Below the pieces are notes generated by a model. It saw nothing but the letters and a program-made list of their open reading frames with translations. It was not told the DNA's origin and did not search any database. A DNA stretch of 64,000 bases. Origin: CAWVSB01 sp036960375. GTDB lineage: Bacteria; Pseudomonadota; Gammaproteobacteria; Pseudomonadales; CAWVSB01. Location of the stretch: the NCBI GenBank assembly GCA_036960375.1, contig JBALVY010000003.1:248001-312000 (forward strand), given 5' to 3'. Position 1 is the stretch's first letter; each line of letters begins with the position of its first letter. The translations under genes were made by a program, and so were the position numbers. Below are positions 19,293 to 28,461 of the stretch, one piece after another.

Positions 19293-19526
19293 ATGAGTGA
19301 TCCAACTAGAGCATCTGATACACCCTATGCAGTAGAAGTAGAATCTGGTAAATCATATTATTGGTGTTCGTGTGGCCAAAGTAAAAATCAACCTTTTTGT
19401 GATAGCTCCCACAAAGGTACTGAATTTACGCCGGTAAAATATGAGGCTACGGAATCAAAAAAAGTATTTTTTTGTGGCTGCAAAAGCACCGCATCGCAAC
19501 CGTTATGCGATGGTAGTCATAAATAG
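19293..19526 (+). CDS. CDGSH iron-sulfur protein with two motifs
   Basis: The 77-residue protein starts at the ATG at 19293, preceded by AAGGAAATATAA. It holds two CDGSH-type motifs, CSCGQSKNQPFCDSSH and CGCKSTASQPLCDGSH, each expected to bind a [2Fe-2S] cluster through three Cys and one His. The first has Ser for Gly in the core (CDSSH) but keeps all four ligands. Such small proteins carry redox-labile clusters and may act in electron or cluster transfer. The gene has no obvious operon partner. Confidence 0.88.
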   Translation: MSDPTRASDTPYAVEVESGKSYYWCSCGQSKNQPFCDSSHKGTEFTPVKYEATESKKVFFCGCKSTASQPLCDGSHK

Positions 19527-19549
19527 AACCTGGGGTACGGCTGACTTAA

Positions 19550-21958
19550 TTATCCTCTCTGTAGCAAGCTGATGGTTCCCTTGTCACCGTCCAGTCGTAT
19601 GTGATCCCCGGTTTGGAAATACCGGGTTGCCTGGCGGCCATTGACGACACAGGGTAGGCCGTATTCGCGGGCTATTACCGCACCATGGGAGACCGTGCTG
19701 CCTAAATCGGTAGCCAAACCTGCGATCAAACTAAAATAGGGCGTCCAGCCAATATCGGTGATCGGGGTGATGAGTATTTCTCCGGGCTGCAGCGCTGCCG
19801 CTTCATCAAGATTCAATGCAACTCTGGCGATGCCTTCTACAATGCCGCAACAGGCGGGCCTTCCATGTAGTACACCGTCTTGAACCGTGATGTCTTTAGC
19901 TTCGACAGGCTGGGGTAGGCCGACACTGATCTCTGGCATTTCCAGACGAGCCTGATAATCCAGTGCACTGCGACGGGCCTGCACGGTTTTCACCATCTCT
20001 TCACTCGGGTTTTCTACAAAGGGTGCCAGTTCATCAAGTGCAAAAAAACATACAAGATCCGCGTCTGGCAGTTTGCCTTCTTGTTCTAATGAATTTCCCA
20101 ATTGGCAAAACGCGCGTTTAAAACGATGCGAGGCATCGGCCAATATCGACTTAGTATGTTCTCGGCCACGAATGGCGTTATGTGTTTTAGGTAGTATCCA
20201 GCGTAGTCCGCGGCTGAGTGAGTTGGGGTCAATGTGTGTTGTGTGTTTATGTACCTTGTTACCCAGTAGACGGGCTTGCACGGCAGCTTGCATGCTTTGG
20301 ATAAGAGTGGTGGGTTTGTCTGCCCAGGCGGGGTCACGCATGCATAATTCGCGGTAACCACGATGCCCATGGTGGGTGAGGAAATTCGCAAATTGTTGAT
20401 CGACCGGCGCAGTATGCTGTAGCCAGGCCAGTGCCTGCTCCGTTGTCGCAGACTGAAAATCGCAGCTGGCCTGTGGCAGTGCAGCAATAGCATCAACCAC
20501 TACATCGAGTTCGTCCAACATAACGGCGCTTTCAACATGACTAGCACCTGCCAACAGGCTTACGGTTCGCGCCTGGTTCTCACCGTCGCTGAGTGTGCTG
20601 CCAGAGTTCACCATGTTTTCGACAATTGAAGACAGAAACCCCGACAGTGCAGAGGTCTGTAGATGCACTGCCATCACATAATGATAAAAAGGGGTTTTCT
20701 CGCTGAGCTGTAGCATCATGTCTTTGCTGTTCGGCTCGGGCGTTAATACAAAGTGCTTCATGGCTTCGGTTAAGGTATCACTCGCCTTGCTTGCGCCCAT
20801 AACGTAGCGTAGCAAACGAGTCATATTCCAAACTCTGCGCCACAATGGCATGGGTGGTAGATCTTTCAGCTCTGGAATCGGCCGGCCACAAATGGTTTGC
20901 GCGGTACGCTCCGCGTCTGAGCCTAACAGGGCAGCACCCATGACCACATTACCGGTGAGGTTTAGCAGCAGGTGACCGTAAGCCGATGCAGTAATCTGCC
21001 ACTCGGGAGTGATTTTTTCTCTGGCACCGACCTGAACCTGCATATGCTGTAAGCCATAATCGATTCCATAACCGGTGAAGCTAGTTGTCAAAGGGCATAC
21101 CGCGCCGGGCATCATTTCGCTGACATTACTGATGGTCAGTACGTCGTCGACTCGCGGTAATACTGTATCAAATTCGTTTAAGTCTGCGGGCAAGGTGGTT
21201 ATGGGGCGGGCCTGTAACCAGTATAGCTGGCCAGACTGGTCAAGAGCCCATTCCAGATCCAGCGGGCTGTCCATTTTTATTGCGGCTTCACGTGCTTGCT
21301 CAGCAATCAGGTTAATTTCGTCGTCGGTGAGTATCGCAACCTCGCCAACCAATTGCCGCCTGACAATATCGCCAGACAAGTGAACAGCGTAGTGGTCTGG
21401 TGTCGCCTCACCGCTGACCAGCGCCTCACCCAAACCGGTAACGGCATCAATGACTAATAAATCACGACGCGCACTAACCGGGTCAGCGGTAAATACTACG
21501 CCTGCCGCTTTGGCGTCAACCATCGCCTGCACTACCACGTTCATGGTGACAGCCTGGCTCATGTCTGCTTGTTCGCTACGGTAGGCAGCGGCTCTGTCAC
21601 CTGTCACCGAGTCGACACAAAAATTGATGGCCTGCTCCAATGCCTGTGAACCTTCCACATTCAGTACCGACTCGTACTGGCCAGCGAATGATGCCTCAGC
21701 GCCGTCTTCACCAAGTGCAGAAGAACGCACAGCGACTTTGTCAGTAAGTGCTTTGTTTAATAGCGACTGGTAGTTTTCCAGTAGGTTTTCCGGGAAATGA
21801 TTCTTTGCAGCAGCGTGAATCACAAAGGCGGGTGGTACCGCTAAGCCCATGGCCTCAAGCTTGGCCAGGCCATTAGCTTTGCCGCCAAGATCCTGGCTGC
21901 CTATTTCATGAAGTTGTACTATTACGGGCTCTCTAGTGAGCACCTTATTATTCTGCAT
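19550..21958 (-). CDS. Rph/PEP-synthase-like phosphotransferase
   Basis: This 802-residue protein has an N-terminal ATP-grasp domain (about residues 1-310; GGKANGLAKLEAMG and the RSSALGEDG motif), a long middle domain, and a C-terminal swivelling phosphohistidine domain with DLGSTVSHGAVIARE. The TIM-barrel PEP-utilising domain of PEP synthase and PPDK is absent. This ATP-domain, substrate-domain, His-domain order is that of rifamycin phosphotransferases and relatives. The substrate is likely a small metabolite or antibiotic but cannot be named. It is transcribed alone and converges on the CDGSH gene. Confidence 0.78.
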   Translation of the reverse strand: MQNNKVLTREPVIVQLHEIGSQDLGGKANGLAKLEAMGLAVPPAFVIHAAAKNHFPENLLENYQSLLNKALTDKVAVRSSALGEDGAEASFAGQYESVLNVEGSQALEQAINFCVDSVTGDRAAAYRSEQADMSQAVTMNVVVQAMVDAKAAGVVFTADPVSARRDLLVIDAVTGLGEALVSGEATPDHYAVHLSGDIVRRQLVGEVAILTDDEINLIAEQAREAAIKMDSPLDLEWALDQSGQLYWLQARPITTLPADLNEFDTVLPRVDDVLTISNVSEMMPGAVCPLTTSFTGYGIDYGLQHMQVQVGAREKITPEWQITASAYGHLLLNLTGNVVMGAALLGSDAERTAQTICGRPIPELKDLPPMPLWRRVWNMTRLLRYVMGASKASDTLTEAMKHFVLTPEPNSKDMMLQLSEKTPFYHYVMAVHLQTSALSGFLSSIVENMVNSGSTLSDGENQARTVSLLAGASHVESAVMLDELDVVVDAIAALPQASCDFQSATTEQALAWLQHTAPVDQQFANFLTHHGHRGYRELCMRDPAWADKPTTLIQSMQAAVQARLLGNKVHKHTTHIDPNSLSRGLRWILPKTHNAIRGREHTKSILADASHRFKRAFCQLGNSLEQEGKLPDADLVCFFALDELAPFVENPSEEMVKTVQARRSALDYQARLEMPEISVGLPQPVEAKDITVQDGVLHGRPACCGIVEGIARVALNLDEAAALQPGEILITPITDIGWTPYFSLIAGLATDLGSTVSHGAVIAREYGLPCVVNGRQATRYFQTGDHIRLDGDKGTISLLQRG

Positions 21959-22213
21959 ATACCACCTGATAAATTTGCGAAAACTCTATGTCCATCTTGC
22001 GTGTCTTTAGGCCCAAATATAGTCGCCGCAATGAGTGGCAATAATATCGTAGGCCCAGGGCATGCTGGCTGTGTGTATTAAATCATTATTTGGGTGTGGC
22101 AAATTCCAAGCTAACAATGATTTAATGCATTTTTTTGTATTTTGTCTTTACGCTGTGGATCTGTCGATAGACCAATGTCGGCGCGAAAAAGGGTAGAGAT
22201 GACAATGGTCTAA

Positions 22214-23119
22214 TTAGGCATTGGATTCTTTGGCTGAGTTCCAATTTCTTATGACATTCAGCATTTCTTGTGCGGCCGCCGATAACGGGTGTCGAAGACG
22301 CGTCAGAATGCCGACATCACGAGTAATGGTAGGCTTGCTTATGGGTCTGCATTGCAAACCCATTTCTTCCATTTGTGTTGCACTTAGCGCGGTGACGGCG
22401 CTTACGCCAAGGCCTTCGGCAACCATACGGCCAATGCTGGCTATCTGATTGACTTCAAATACGGGTGTGATGACAATTTTGTGGGCTGCCAACTCTCGCT
22501 CCAATAATAGACGGATACTGGAGGGGCGCTGCAGTGCAATATAGGAGTAGTCTTGCAGGTCCTGCCAGTATAGCTTCTTCTTGTTTTCCAAAGGGTGGCC
22601 CTTGGTTAATACAGCAACAAACTTGTCCCTGAACAGTGGCTGGAACTCCAGATCCTGAGTCTCGCCGGGGTCGAAACTTATACCGAATTCTGCCCGCCCA
22701 TTGCGCACCATATCTACTACATCTTCGGCAATCACATCATGAACCCGCACGTTAATATCAGGATATTGCTGATGGAAACTTGCCAGTATTGTGGGCAACA
22801 AACTGCTGGCGAAAGTTGGCATGGCGGCAATTTCGAGTTTACCGCGTCGCAGCGCAAACAGGTTGTGCAAGTCTTCCAGTGATTTGTCCCAGTCAGAGAG
22901 CAGGCGTAATGCCACGGGGTAGAACTGCTCGCCCTCGGGGGTTAAGGCCACGCTGCGGGTGGACCTGGCAAGAAGTTTACCGCCTACTGTTTCTTCCAGG
23001 TTTTTGATGCTGATGCTGAGCGCCGGCTGCGAGAGATGTAATACGATACAGGCTTCTGCAAAGCTCTGGTATTTGGCGACAGTAATAAAAGCTTGCAGTT
23101 GTTTGACAGTTACATTCAT
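22214..23119 (-). CDS. LysR-family transcriptional regulator
   Basis: This 301-residue protein has the N-terminal LysR winged helix-turn-helix (QAFITVAKYQSFAEACIVLH) followed by a periplasmic-binding-like effector domain. It is divergent from a CoA-transferase operon with 120 bases between them, the normal arrangement for a LysR regulator of the adjacent operon. A short-chain acid or its CoA ester is a plausible inducer. The promoter gap holds the perfect palindrome AATCAATTGATT near its own start. Confidence 0.9.
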   Translation of the reverse strand: MNVTVKQLQAFITVAKYQSFAEACIVLHLSQPALSISIKNLEETVGGKLLARSTRSVALTPEGEQFYPVALRLLSDWDKSLEDLHNLFALRRGKLEIAAMPTFASSLLPTILASFHQQYPDINVRVHDVIAEDVVDMVRNGRAEFGISFDPGETQDLEFQPLFRDKFVAVLTKGHPLENKKKLYWQDLQDYSYIALQRPSSIRLLLERELAAHKIVITPVFEVNQIASIGRMVAEGLGVSAVTALSATQMEEMGLQCRPISKPTITRDVGILTRLRHPLSAAAQEMLNVIRNWNSAKESNA

Positions 23120-23129
23120 TAAAAATACT

Positions 23130-23141
23130 AATCAATTGATT
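23130..23141. promoter_or_regulatory. Palindrome in the LysR/CoA-transferase promoter gap
   Basis: The 12-base perfect palindrome AATCAATTGATT lies 10 bases upstream of the LysR start and about 100 bases from the divergent CoA-transferase start. LysR proteins bind dyads containing T-N11-A and usually repress their own gene from such a site. The assignment is by position. Confidence 0.4.
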
Positions 23142-23239
23142 GAAAAATAATATTTGATAAATATAAGTGCTAGTAGCACTCTATGCAACTGCTATATTTG
23201 GCTTTGCCCGCAAGCGCATAACTACCTCAGGAGAATTCA

Positions 23240-23941
23240 ATGTCCGGTTTTGACAAAGTGGTAAACAGTTACGAAGAGGCGATGGAGGGTCTGGAAGATA
23301 ATATGACTGTCATCGCTGGTGGTTTCGGCCTATGCGGCATACCTGAAAACCTGATTAAGGAAATTCAGCGCAAGGGCACCAAGGGCTTAACAGTCGCCTC
23401 TAACAATTGCGGTACCCATGAATACGGACTGGGTTTGCTGCTTATCGACAAACAAATCAAGAAGATGATTGCATCGTATGTAGGTGAGAACGAAGTTTTT
23501 GAAGCCCAAATGATGAGCGGCGAGTTAGAGGTAGAGCTAACGCCTCAAGGGACTCTGGCTGAGAAAATGCGCGCCGGTGGCGCGGGTATTCCGGCTTTTT
23601 ATACTGCAACGGGTTACGGCACACCGGTGGGCGAGGGCAAAGAGGTACGCGAATTCAATGGGCGGCACTATATTCTGGAAGAGGCCCTGCAAGGGGACTT
23701 TTCTATCGCTAAAGCCTGGAAGGCCGACCGTCATGGCAACCTGATGTTCCGCAAGACCGCACGTAACTTTAACCCTATGGCTATTACTGCCGGCAAAATT
23801 TCGGTAGTCGAGGTAGAGGAAATTGTCGAAGTAGGTGAGTTGGACCCGGACGAGATTCATTTGCCGGGAATTTACGTTAACCGCCTGATTCTGGGCACCT
23901 TCGAGAAAGTTATCGAACAACGTACCGTGCGCAGCGCATAA
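23240..23941 (+). CDS. 3-oxoacid CoA-transferase subunit A
   Basis: This 233-residue protein matches the alpha subunit of two-subunit acetoacetate or succinyl-CoA:3-ketoacid CoA-transferases. The family segment VIAGGFGLCGIPENLI lies near residue 25 and GTPVGEGKEVREFNG in the middle. AGGAGAATTCA precedes the ATG. It is followed 10 bases later by the beta subunit, and then by a thiolase, giving a pathway that activates a 3-oxoacid with CoA and cleaves it to acetyl-CoA. Confidence 0.92.
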   Translation: MSGFDKVVNSYEEAMEGLEDNMTVIAGGFGLCGIPENLIKEIQRKGTKGLTVASNNCGTHEYGLGLLLIDKQIKKMIASYVGENEVFEAQMMSGELEVELTPQGTLAEKMRAGGAGIPAFYTATGYGTPVGEGKEVREFNGRHYILEEALQGDFSIAKAWKADRHGNLMFRKTARNFNPMAITAGKISVVEVEEIVEVGELDPDEIHLPGIYVNRLILGTFEKVIEQRTVRSA

Positions 23942-23951
23942 GGAGAAGATT

Positions 23952-24608
23952 ATGGCTTTAACTCGCGAACAATTGGCACAACGTGTAGCGCAAGAATTTC
24001 AAGACGGCTTCTACGTTAATTTGGGCATAGGCATCCCCACATTGGCGGCTAACTATATTCCAGATGATATGGATGTAGTGCTTCAGTCTGAGAACGGCAT
24101 TCTGGGCATGGGCCCTTTCCCACTTGAGGAAGACATTGACTCAGACCTGATTAACGCAGGTAAACAAACAGTGACTCTGGCAAAGGGCGCTTCTATATTT
24201 TCATCAGCCGATTCCTTCGCCATGATCCGCGGCGGCCATGTCGATTTGACTGTATTGGGTGCATTTGAGGTAGATTGCCAAGGTAATATTGCTTCTTATA
24301 TGATCCCCGGTAAGCTGATTAAAGGCATGGGTGGTGCGATGGACCTGGTGGCAGGAGCTGATAATATTATTGTCACCATGACACATGCCTCCAAGCACGG
24401 TGATTCCAAGTTGCTAGCCGAATGTACTTTGCCCTTAACCGGCAAAGGCTGTATCAAACGTGTATTGACCGATTTGGCACTGATGGATATTGAAGATGGT
24501 AAGTTCATTTTGCGTGAACGTGCGCCAGGTGTCAGTATTGAAGAGATTGTTAAGTTGACCGCCGGCGAATTGGTGGTTCCAGACGTAGTGCCGGAAATGG
24601 TATTCTAG
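23952..24608 (+). CDS. 3-oxoacid CoA-transferase subunit B
   Basis: This is the 218-residue beta subunit of the CoA-transferase. The catalytic Glu47 is visible in LQSENGILGMGP, the residue that carries the covalent CoA thioester. A ribosome-binding site AGGAGAAG precedes the ATG at 23952. It works with the subunit encoded just upstream. Whether the natural acid is acetoacetate, 3-oxoadipate or another 3-oxoacid is not decided by sequence; the thiolase next door fits either. Confidence 0.92.
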   Translation: MALTREQLAQRVAQEFQDGFYVNLGIGIPTLAANYIPDDMDVVLQSENGILGMGPFPLEEDIDSDLINAGKQTVTLAKGASIFSSADSFAMIRGGHVDLTVLGAFEVDCQGNIASYMIPGKLIKGMGGAMDLVAGADNIIVTMTHASKHGDSKLLAECTLPLTGKGCIKRVLTDLALMDIEDGKFILRERAPGVSIEEIVKLTAGELVVPDVVPEMVF

Positions 24609-24675
24609 GCGGCTTGATCGGGACGCCGTATCCGCTAGCCGTTTTCTGGGTTTATAGTAAATTTTGGAGTGAAGT

Positions 24676-25863
24676 ATGAGTCAGCGTGAAGTTGTTGTAT
24701 TAAGTGGTGTACGCACCGCCATTGCCGATTTTGGCGGTAGTTTAAAAGATATACCACCCACCGAGTTGGCGGGTCAGGTTGTAGCAGAGGCGGTTAAACG
24801 CTCTGGCTTGGACCCTGCTGATATCGGCCATTGTGTTATTGGTTCTGTAACCCACAGCGATAGACGCGACATGTATATGGGCCGAGTAGCGGCTTTAAAA
24901 GGCGGCCTGCCGGTTGAAACGCCTGCACTGACGGTTAATCGTTTGTGTGGCTCAGGCTTGCAGGCTGTTATTTCTGCAGCGCAAATGATTTTGTTAGGTG
25001 ACTGCGATGCAGCAGTCGCTGGTGGCGCAGAGTCGATGACTCGCGTGCCTTACTGGTTACCCGAAGCACGGTTTGGTTCAAAGATGGGTGACGGCACCAT
25101 GGTAGACCCAATGATGGGTGCTTTAACTTGCCCGATAGGTGATACCCATATGGGGATTACCGCTGAGAACCTGGCTGACAAATATGAAATTAGCCGTGAA
25201 CAACAAGATGAATTGGCAGCCGAAAGCCACCGTCGTGCGCAGCGTGCGATCGAAGAGAAGCGTTTTGTTAGCCAGATATTACCTATTGAGCTAAAAACCC
25301 GCAAAGGTGTGACGGTTTTTGATCAAGACGAACATGTACGTTTTGACTGCAAAGCGGAAGATTTAGTCAAGTTGCGTCCGGCCTTTAAAAAAGACGGCAC
25401 AGTTACAGCGGCCAATGCATCCGGTATTAACGATGCAGCCGCTGCAGTCGTTATGATGGAAAAGAGTGCAGCCGAAGCACGCGGCTTAAAACCTATGGCT
25501 CGCTTGGTGGGTTATGCGCTGGCGGGTGTAGACCCTGCAATTATGGGTATAGGCCCTGCGCCAGCCGTGCGTAAGTTGATGGAAAAAACCGGCGTCACCA
25601 TAGAAGAAGTAGACATTTGGGAAGCTAATGAAGCTTTTGCTGCACAAGCGCTTTCGGTAACTAAAGAGCTGGGCCTGGACCCTGCAAAGGTTAACCCCAA
25701 CGGTTCAGGCATTAGCCTTGGTCATCCTATCGGTGCAACCGGTGCCCTGATAACCATTAAGGCGCTTTATGAGCTAGAGCGTACCGGTGGAAGATACGCG
25801 GTTTCTACCATGTGTATTGGCGGCGGGCAGGGTATTGCAGCTTTGTTTGAGCGTTGTGAATAG
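24676..25863 (+). CDS. Acetyl-CoA acetyltransferase family thiolase
   Basis: This 395-residue thiolase has nucleophile Cys91 in RLCGSGLQAV, the GHPIGATG motif with the catalytic His, and the C-terminal CIGGGQG motif with the second Cys. The length is normal. It should cleave 3-oxoacyl-CoA to acetyl-CoA, completing the route started by the two CoA-transferase subunits, and it is the last gene of the operon. A bidirectional terminator follows. Confidence 0.92.
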   Translation: MSQREVVVLSGVRTAIADFGGSLKDIPPTELAGQVVAEAVKRSGLDPADIGHCVIGSVTHSDRRDMYMGRVAALKGGLPVETPALTVNRLCGSGLQAVISAAQMILLGDCDAAVAGGAESMTRVPYWLPEARFGSKMGDGTMVDPMMGALTCPIGDTHMGITAENLADKYEISREQQDELAAESHRRAQRAIEEKRFVSQILPIELKTRKGVTVFDQDEHVRFDCKAEDLVKLRPAFKKDGTVTAANASGINDAAAAVVMMEKSAAEARGLKPMARLVGYALAGVDPAIMGIGPAPAVRKLMEKTGVTIEEVDIWEANEAFAAQALSVTKELGLDPAKVNPNGSGISLGHPIGATGALITIKALYELERTGGRYAVSTMCIGGGQGIAALFERCE

Positions 25864-25891
25864 GGTTTTAATTGTTTAAAAAATCTTGCGT

Positions 25892-25928
25892 AAAAAAAGG
25901 CCCGCTGAGCAATAAACAGCGGGTCTTT
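25892..25928. terminator. Bidirectional intrinsic terminator
   Basis: The stem CCCGCTG/CAGCGGG has a 9-base loop, an A-run on its left side and TCTTTTG on its right. It can stop both the thiolase operon from the left and the isocitrate dehydrogenase transcript from the right. Confidence 0.85.
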
Positions 25929-25941
25929 TGTCATTTAGGCT

Positions 25942-28185
25942 CTACATTTGATACATATTGGCCAGAGTAGTATTCAAGGTAGTGCTAGGGCGCATGACTG
26001 CTTTAACTTGATCACGATTAGCATGGAAATAACCGTCAATTGCAGCGGGGTGTCCTTGCACTGACTTGAGTTCTTCAAGAATGATGTCCTGGTTTTCCAG
26101 CAGAGCCTTGGCAAAGGGCGCGAATTCATCGGCTAATGCCTGGTCTTCTGTCTGTGCCGCAACTGCCTGAGCCCAATACAAACCCAGGAAGAAATGACTA
26201 CCGCGGTTGTCCATCTCGCCAGTTTTACGTGACGGTGACTTGTTGTTCTCAAGTAGTTTACCAGTGGCGTCATCCAGCGTTTTAGCCAGTATAGTAGCGC
26301 GAGCATTATCTTGTTTTATGCCAAAGTCTTCCAAAGACACCGCCAAAGCGAGGAATTCTCCGAGTGAGTCCCAACGCAGATGATTCTCTTCTTGTAACTG
26401 CTGTACATGTTTGGGAGCCGAGCCGCCAGCACCTGTTTCATACATACCGCCGCCTGCCAGCATGGGAACAATCGACAGCATTTTAGCTGAAGTGCCCAAT
26501 TCCATGATGGGGAATAAGTCAGTTAGATAGTCGCGCAAAACATTACCAGTGATAGATATGGTGTCTTTACCGCGAATCATACGTTCCATTGAGAAACGGA
26601 TGGCTTCGTTATAGGCCATGATGCTGATGTCCAGGCCTTCGGTATCATGGTCTTTCAGGTAGGTATTAACCTTTTTCGCCAGTTCCATATCGTGGGCGCG
26701 CTCGTTGTCGAGCCAGAATACCGCAGGGGTATCGGACTGGCGTGAGCGAGTGACTCCCAGCTTGACCCAATCGCGCACCGGGGCGTCTTTGGTTTGGCAA
26801 GCACGCCAGATATCACCAGCTTCTACCACATGCTCAGTCAGTACATTGCCATCAGCATCAATGATGCGCATGGTGCCGACTTCTGTCATTTCAAAGGTTT
26901 TATCGTGAGAGCCATACTCTTCGGCTTTTTTGGCCATCAAGCCAACATTGGGTACGGTACCCATGGTGGTTGGATCAAAGGCGCCATTGGTTTTACAGAA
27001 GTTGATGACTTCCTGGTAAATGCGCGCATAAGTACTTTCAGGCATAACCGCTTTGGTATCTTTTAGTTTGCCGTCGGGGCCCCACATTTTGCCAGAGCTG
27101 CGGATCATTGCTGGCATAGATGCATCGACGATCACGTCGCTAGGTACATGCAAATTCGAGATACCTTTAACTGAATCAACCATGGCTAATTCAGGGCGGC
27201 TGGCGTAACAAGCCTGGATATCTTCTTCGATTTCTTCACGCTTGGAGCGCGGCAGGCTGGCGATGTTGTCATAGACACTACCCAGTCCGTTATTGGGCTT
27301 GACGCCGAGCTTTTTAAATAACTCGCCATGTTTTTCAAATACGTCTTTGTAAAAAACAATGACAGCGTGACCAAATACGATGGGGTGAGAGACTTTCATC
27401 ATGGTTGCTTTAACATGCAGTGACCACATGACGCCCGTATTCTTGGCATCTTCAAGGCTTTGTTCAAAAAAGTCCTCGAGTTTTTTGCCGCTCATAAACA
27501 TGCCGTCGATGATTTCGCCCGCTTCCAGCTGCAGCGTCTTTTTCACTTCAGGGGTGCCGCTGTCTTTGGGGGTGAACTCGATACGGACTTCGGTGGCCTT
27601 ATCGACAGTGGCAGACTGCTCACTGGAGAAGAAATCACCGCCTTGCATATAATCGGCATGGGTACGTGACGCCTTACTCCATTCACCCATTGAATGAGGG
27701 AATTTCCGAGCAAAAGCCTTAACGGCCGCAGGTGCTCTTCGGTCAGAGTTACCCTCGCGCAGTACCGGGTTAACGGCGCTGCCCAGAATCTTTGAATAAC
27801 GTGCCAGAGCATCTTCCTCTGCGTCATCCTGAGGGAAATCGGGGTAGTTGGGGATATTGTAGCCTTGGCCTTGTAGCTCGGCGATACAGTCTTTTATTTG
27901 CGGTATTGATGCACTAATATTGGGCAGTTTGATGATGTTGGCACTGGGGTCCTGTGTTAGCTTGCCCAGAAAGGCCAGCCCATCTTCAACTTTTTGATCG
28001 TCAGCCAGTTTGTCGGGGAAGGCGGAAAGGATACGACCAGCTAGCGAGACATCAGTAATTTTGACATTGATACCGGCGGCCAGAGTAAAAGCTCTGACAA
28101 TAGGTAGTAATGAACAGGTGGCTAGAGAAGGTGCTTCGTCAGTTAAGGTGTAGTAAATAGTCTGAGTATCAGTGCTCAATGTCAT
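25942..28185 (-). CDS. icd: Monomeric NADP-dependent isocitrate dehydrogenase
   Basis: At 747 residues this matches the large monomeric type of isocitrate dehydrogenase, not the 45-kDa dimeric type. Typical segments include LPNISASIPQIKDCIAELQ and MWGPDGKLKDTKAVMPES in the substrate-binding region. It converts isocitrate and NADP to 2-oxoglutarate, CO2 and NADPH in the TCA cycle. It is a single-gene unit ending at the shared terminator. The gap upstream of its start (28186-28461) holds nothing recognisable beyond promoter space. Confidence 0.95.
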   Translation of the reverse strand: MTLSTDTQTIYYTLTDEAPSLATCSLLPIVRAFTLAAGINVKITDVSLAGRILSAFPDKLADDQKVEDGLAFLGKLTQDPSANIIKLPNISASIPQIKDCIAELQGQGYNIPNYPDFPQDDAEEDALARYSKILGSAVNPVLREGNSDRRAPAAVKAFARKFPHSMGEWSKASRTHADYMQGGDFFSSEQSATVDKATEVRIEFTPKDSGTPEVKKTLQLEAGEIIDGMFMSGKKLEDFFEQSLEDAKNTGVMWSLHVKATMMKVSHPIVFGHAVIVFYKDVFEKHGELFKKLGVKPNNGLGSVYDNIASLPRSKREEIEEDIQACYASRPELAMVDSVKGISNLHVPSDVIVDASMPAMIRSSGKMWGPDGKLKDTKAVMPESTYARIYQEVINFCKTNGAFDPTTMGTVPNVGLMAKKAEEYGSHDKTFEMTEVGTMRIIDADGNVLTEHVVEAGDIWRACQTKDAPVRDWVKLGVTRSRQSDTPAVFWLDNERAHDMELAKKVNTYLKDHDTEGLDISIMAYNEAIRFSMERMIRGKDTISITGNVLRDYLTDLFPIMELGTSAKMLSIVPMLAGGGMYETGAGGSAPKHVQQLQEENHLRWDSLGEFLALAVSLEDFGIKQDNARATILAKTLDDATGKLLENNKSPSRKTGEMDNRGSHFFLGLYWAQAVAAQTEDQALADEFAPFAKALLENQDIILEELKSVQGHPAAIDGYFHANRDQVKAVMRPSTTLNTTLANMYQM

Positions 28186-28461
28186 CCCCTGGTTAAGGTT
28201 ATCGGTGAAAAAGCGGATTAGTGGATAATTCAGTAACGGCCCAAATCGTATATCACCTCTATCTGAAAGACATTGAGGTAGTCGGTATTCGGGTGGTATT
28301 CACATGATCGAGAAAGAACAGGGCCCGTAGGCAAGGCTGGTACTTCATTCAGGAAGTGAATAGCCGCTATTATAGGATAAAACGCCCCAGAGCAAAACCA
28401 TTACCGTTCCGTTGTCGGCCTCTATGGGCTGATTTCGCTGTCTGCGGAGGCGATTAGGGGG

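Noticed and set aside
28186..28461. Gap between isocitrate dehydrogenase and the FAD oxidase gene
   Set aside because: It was checked for small genes and hairpins. Nothing beyond ordinary promoter space is supported.
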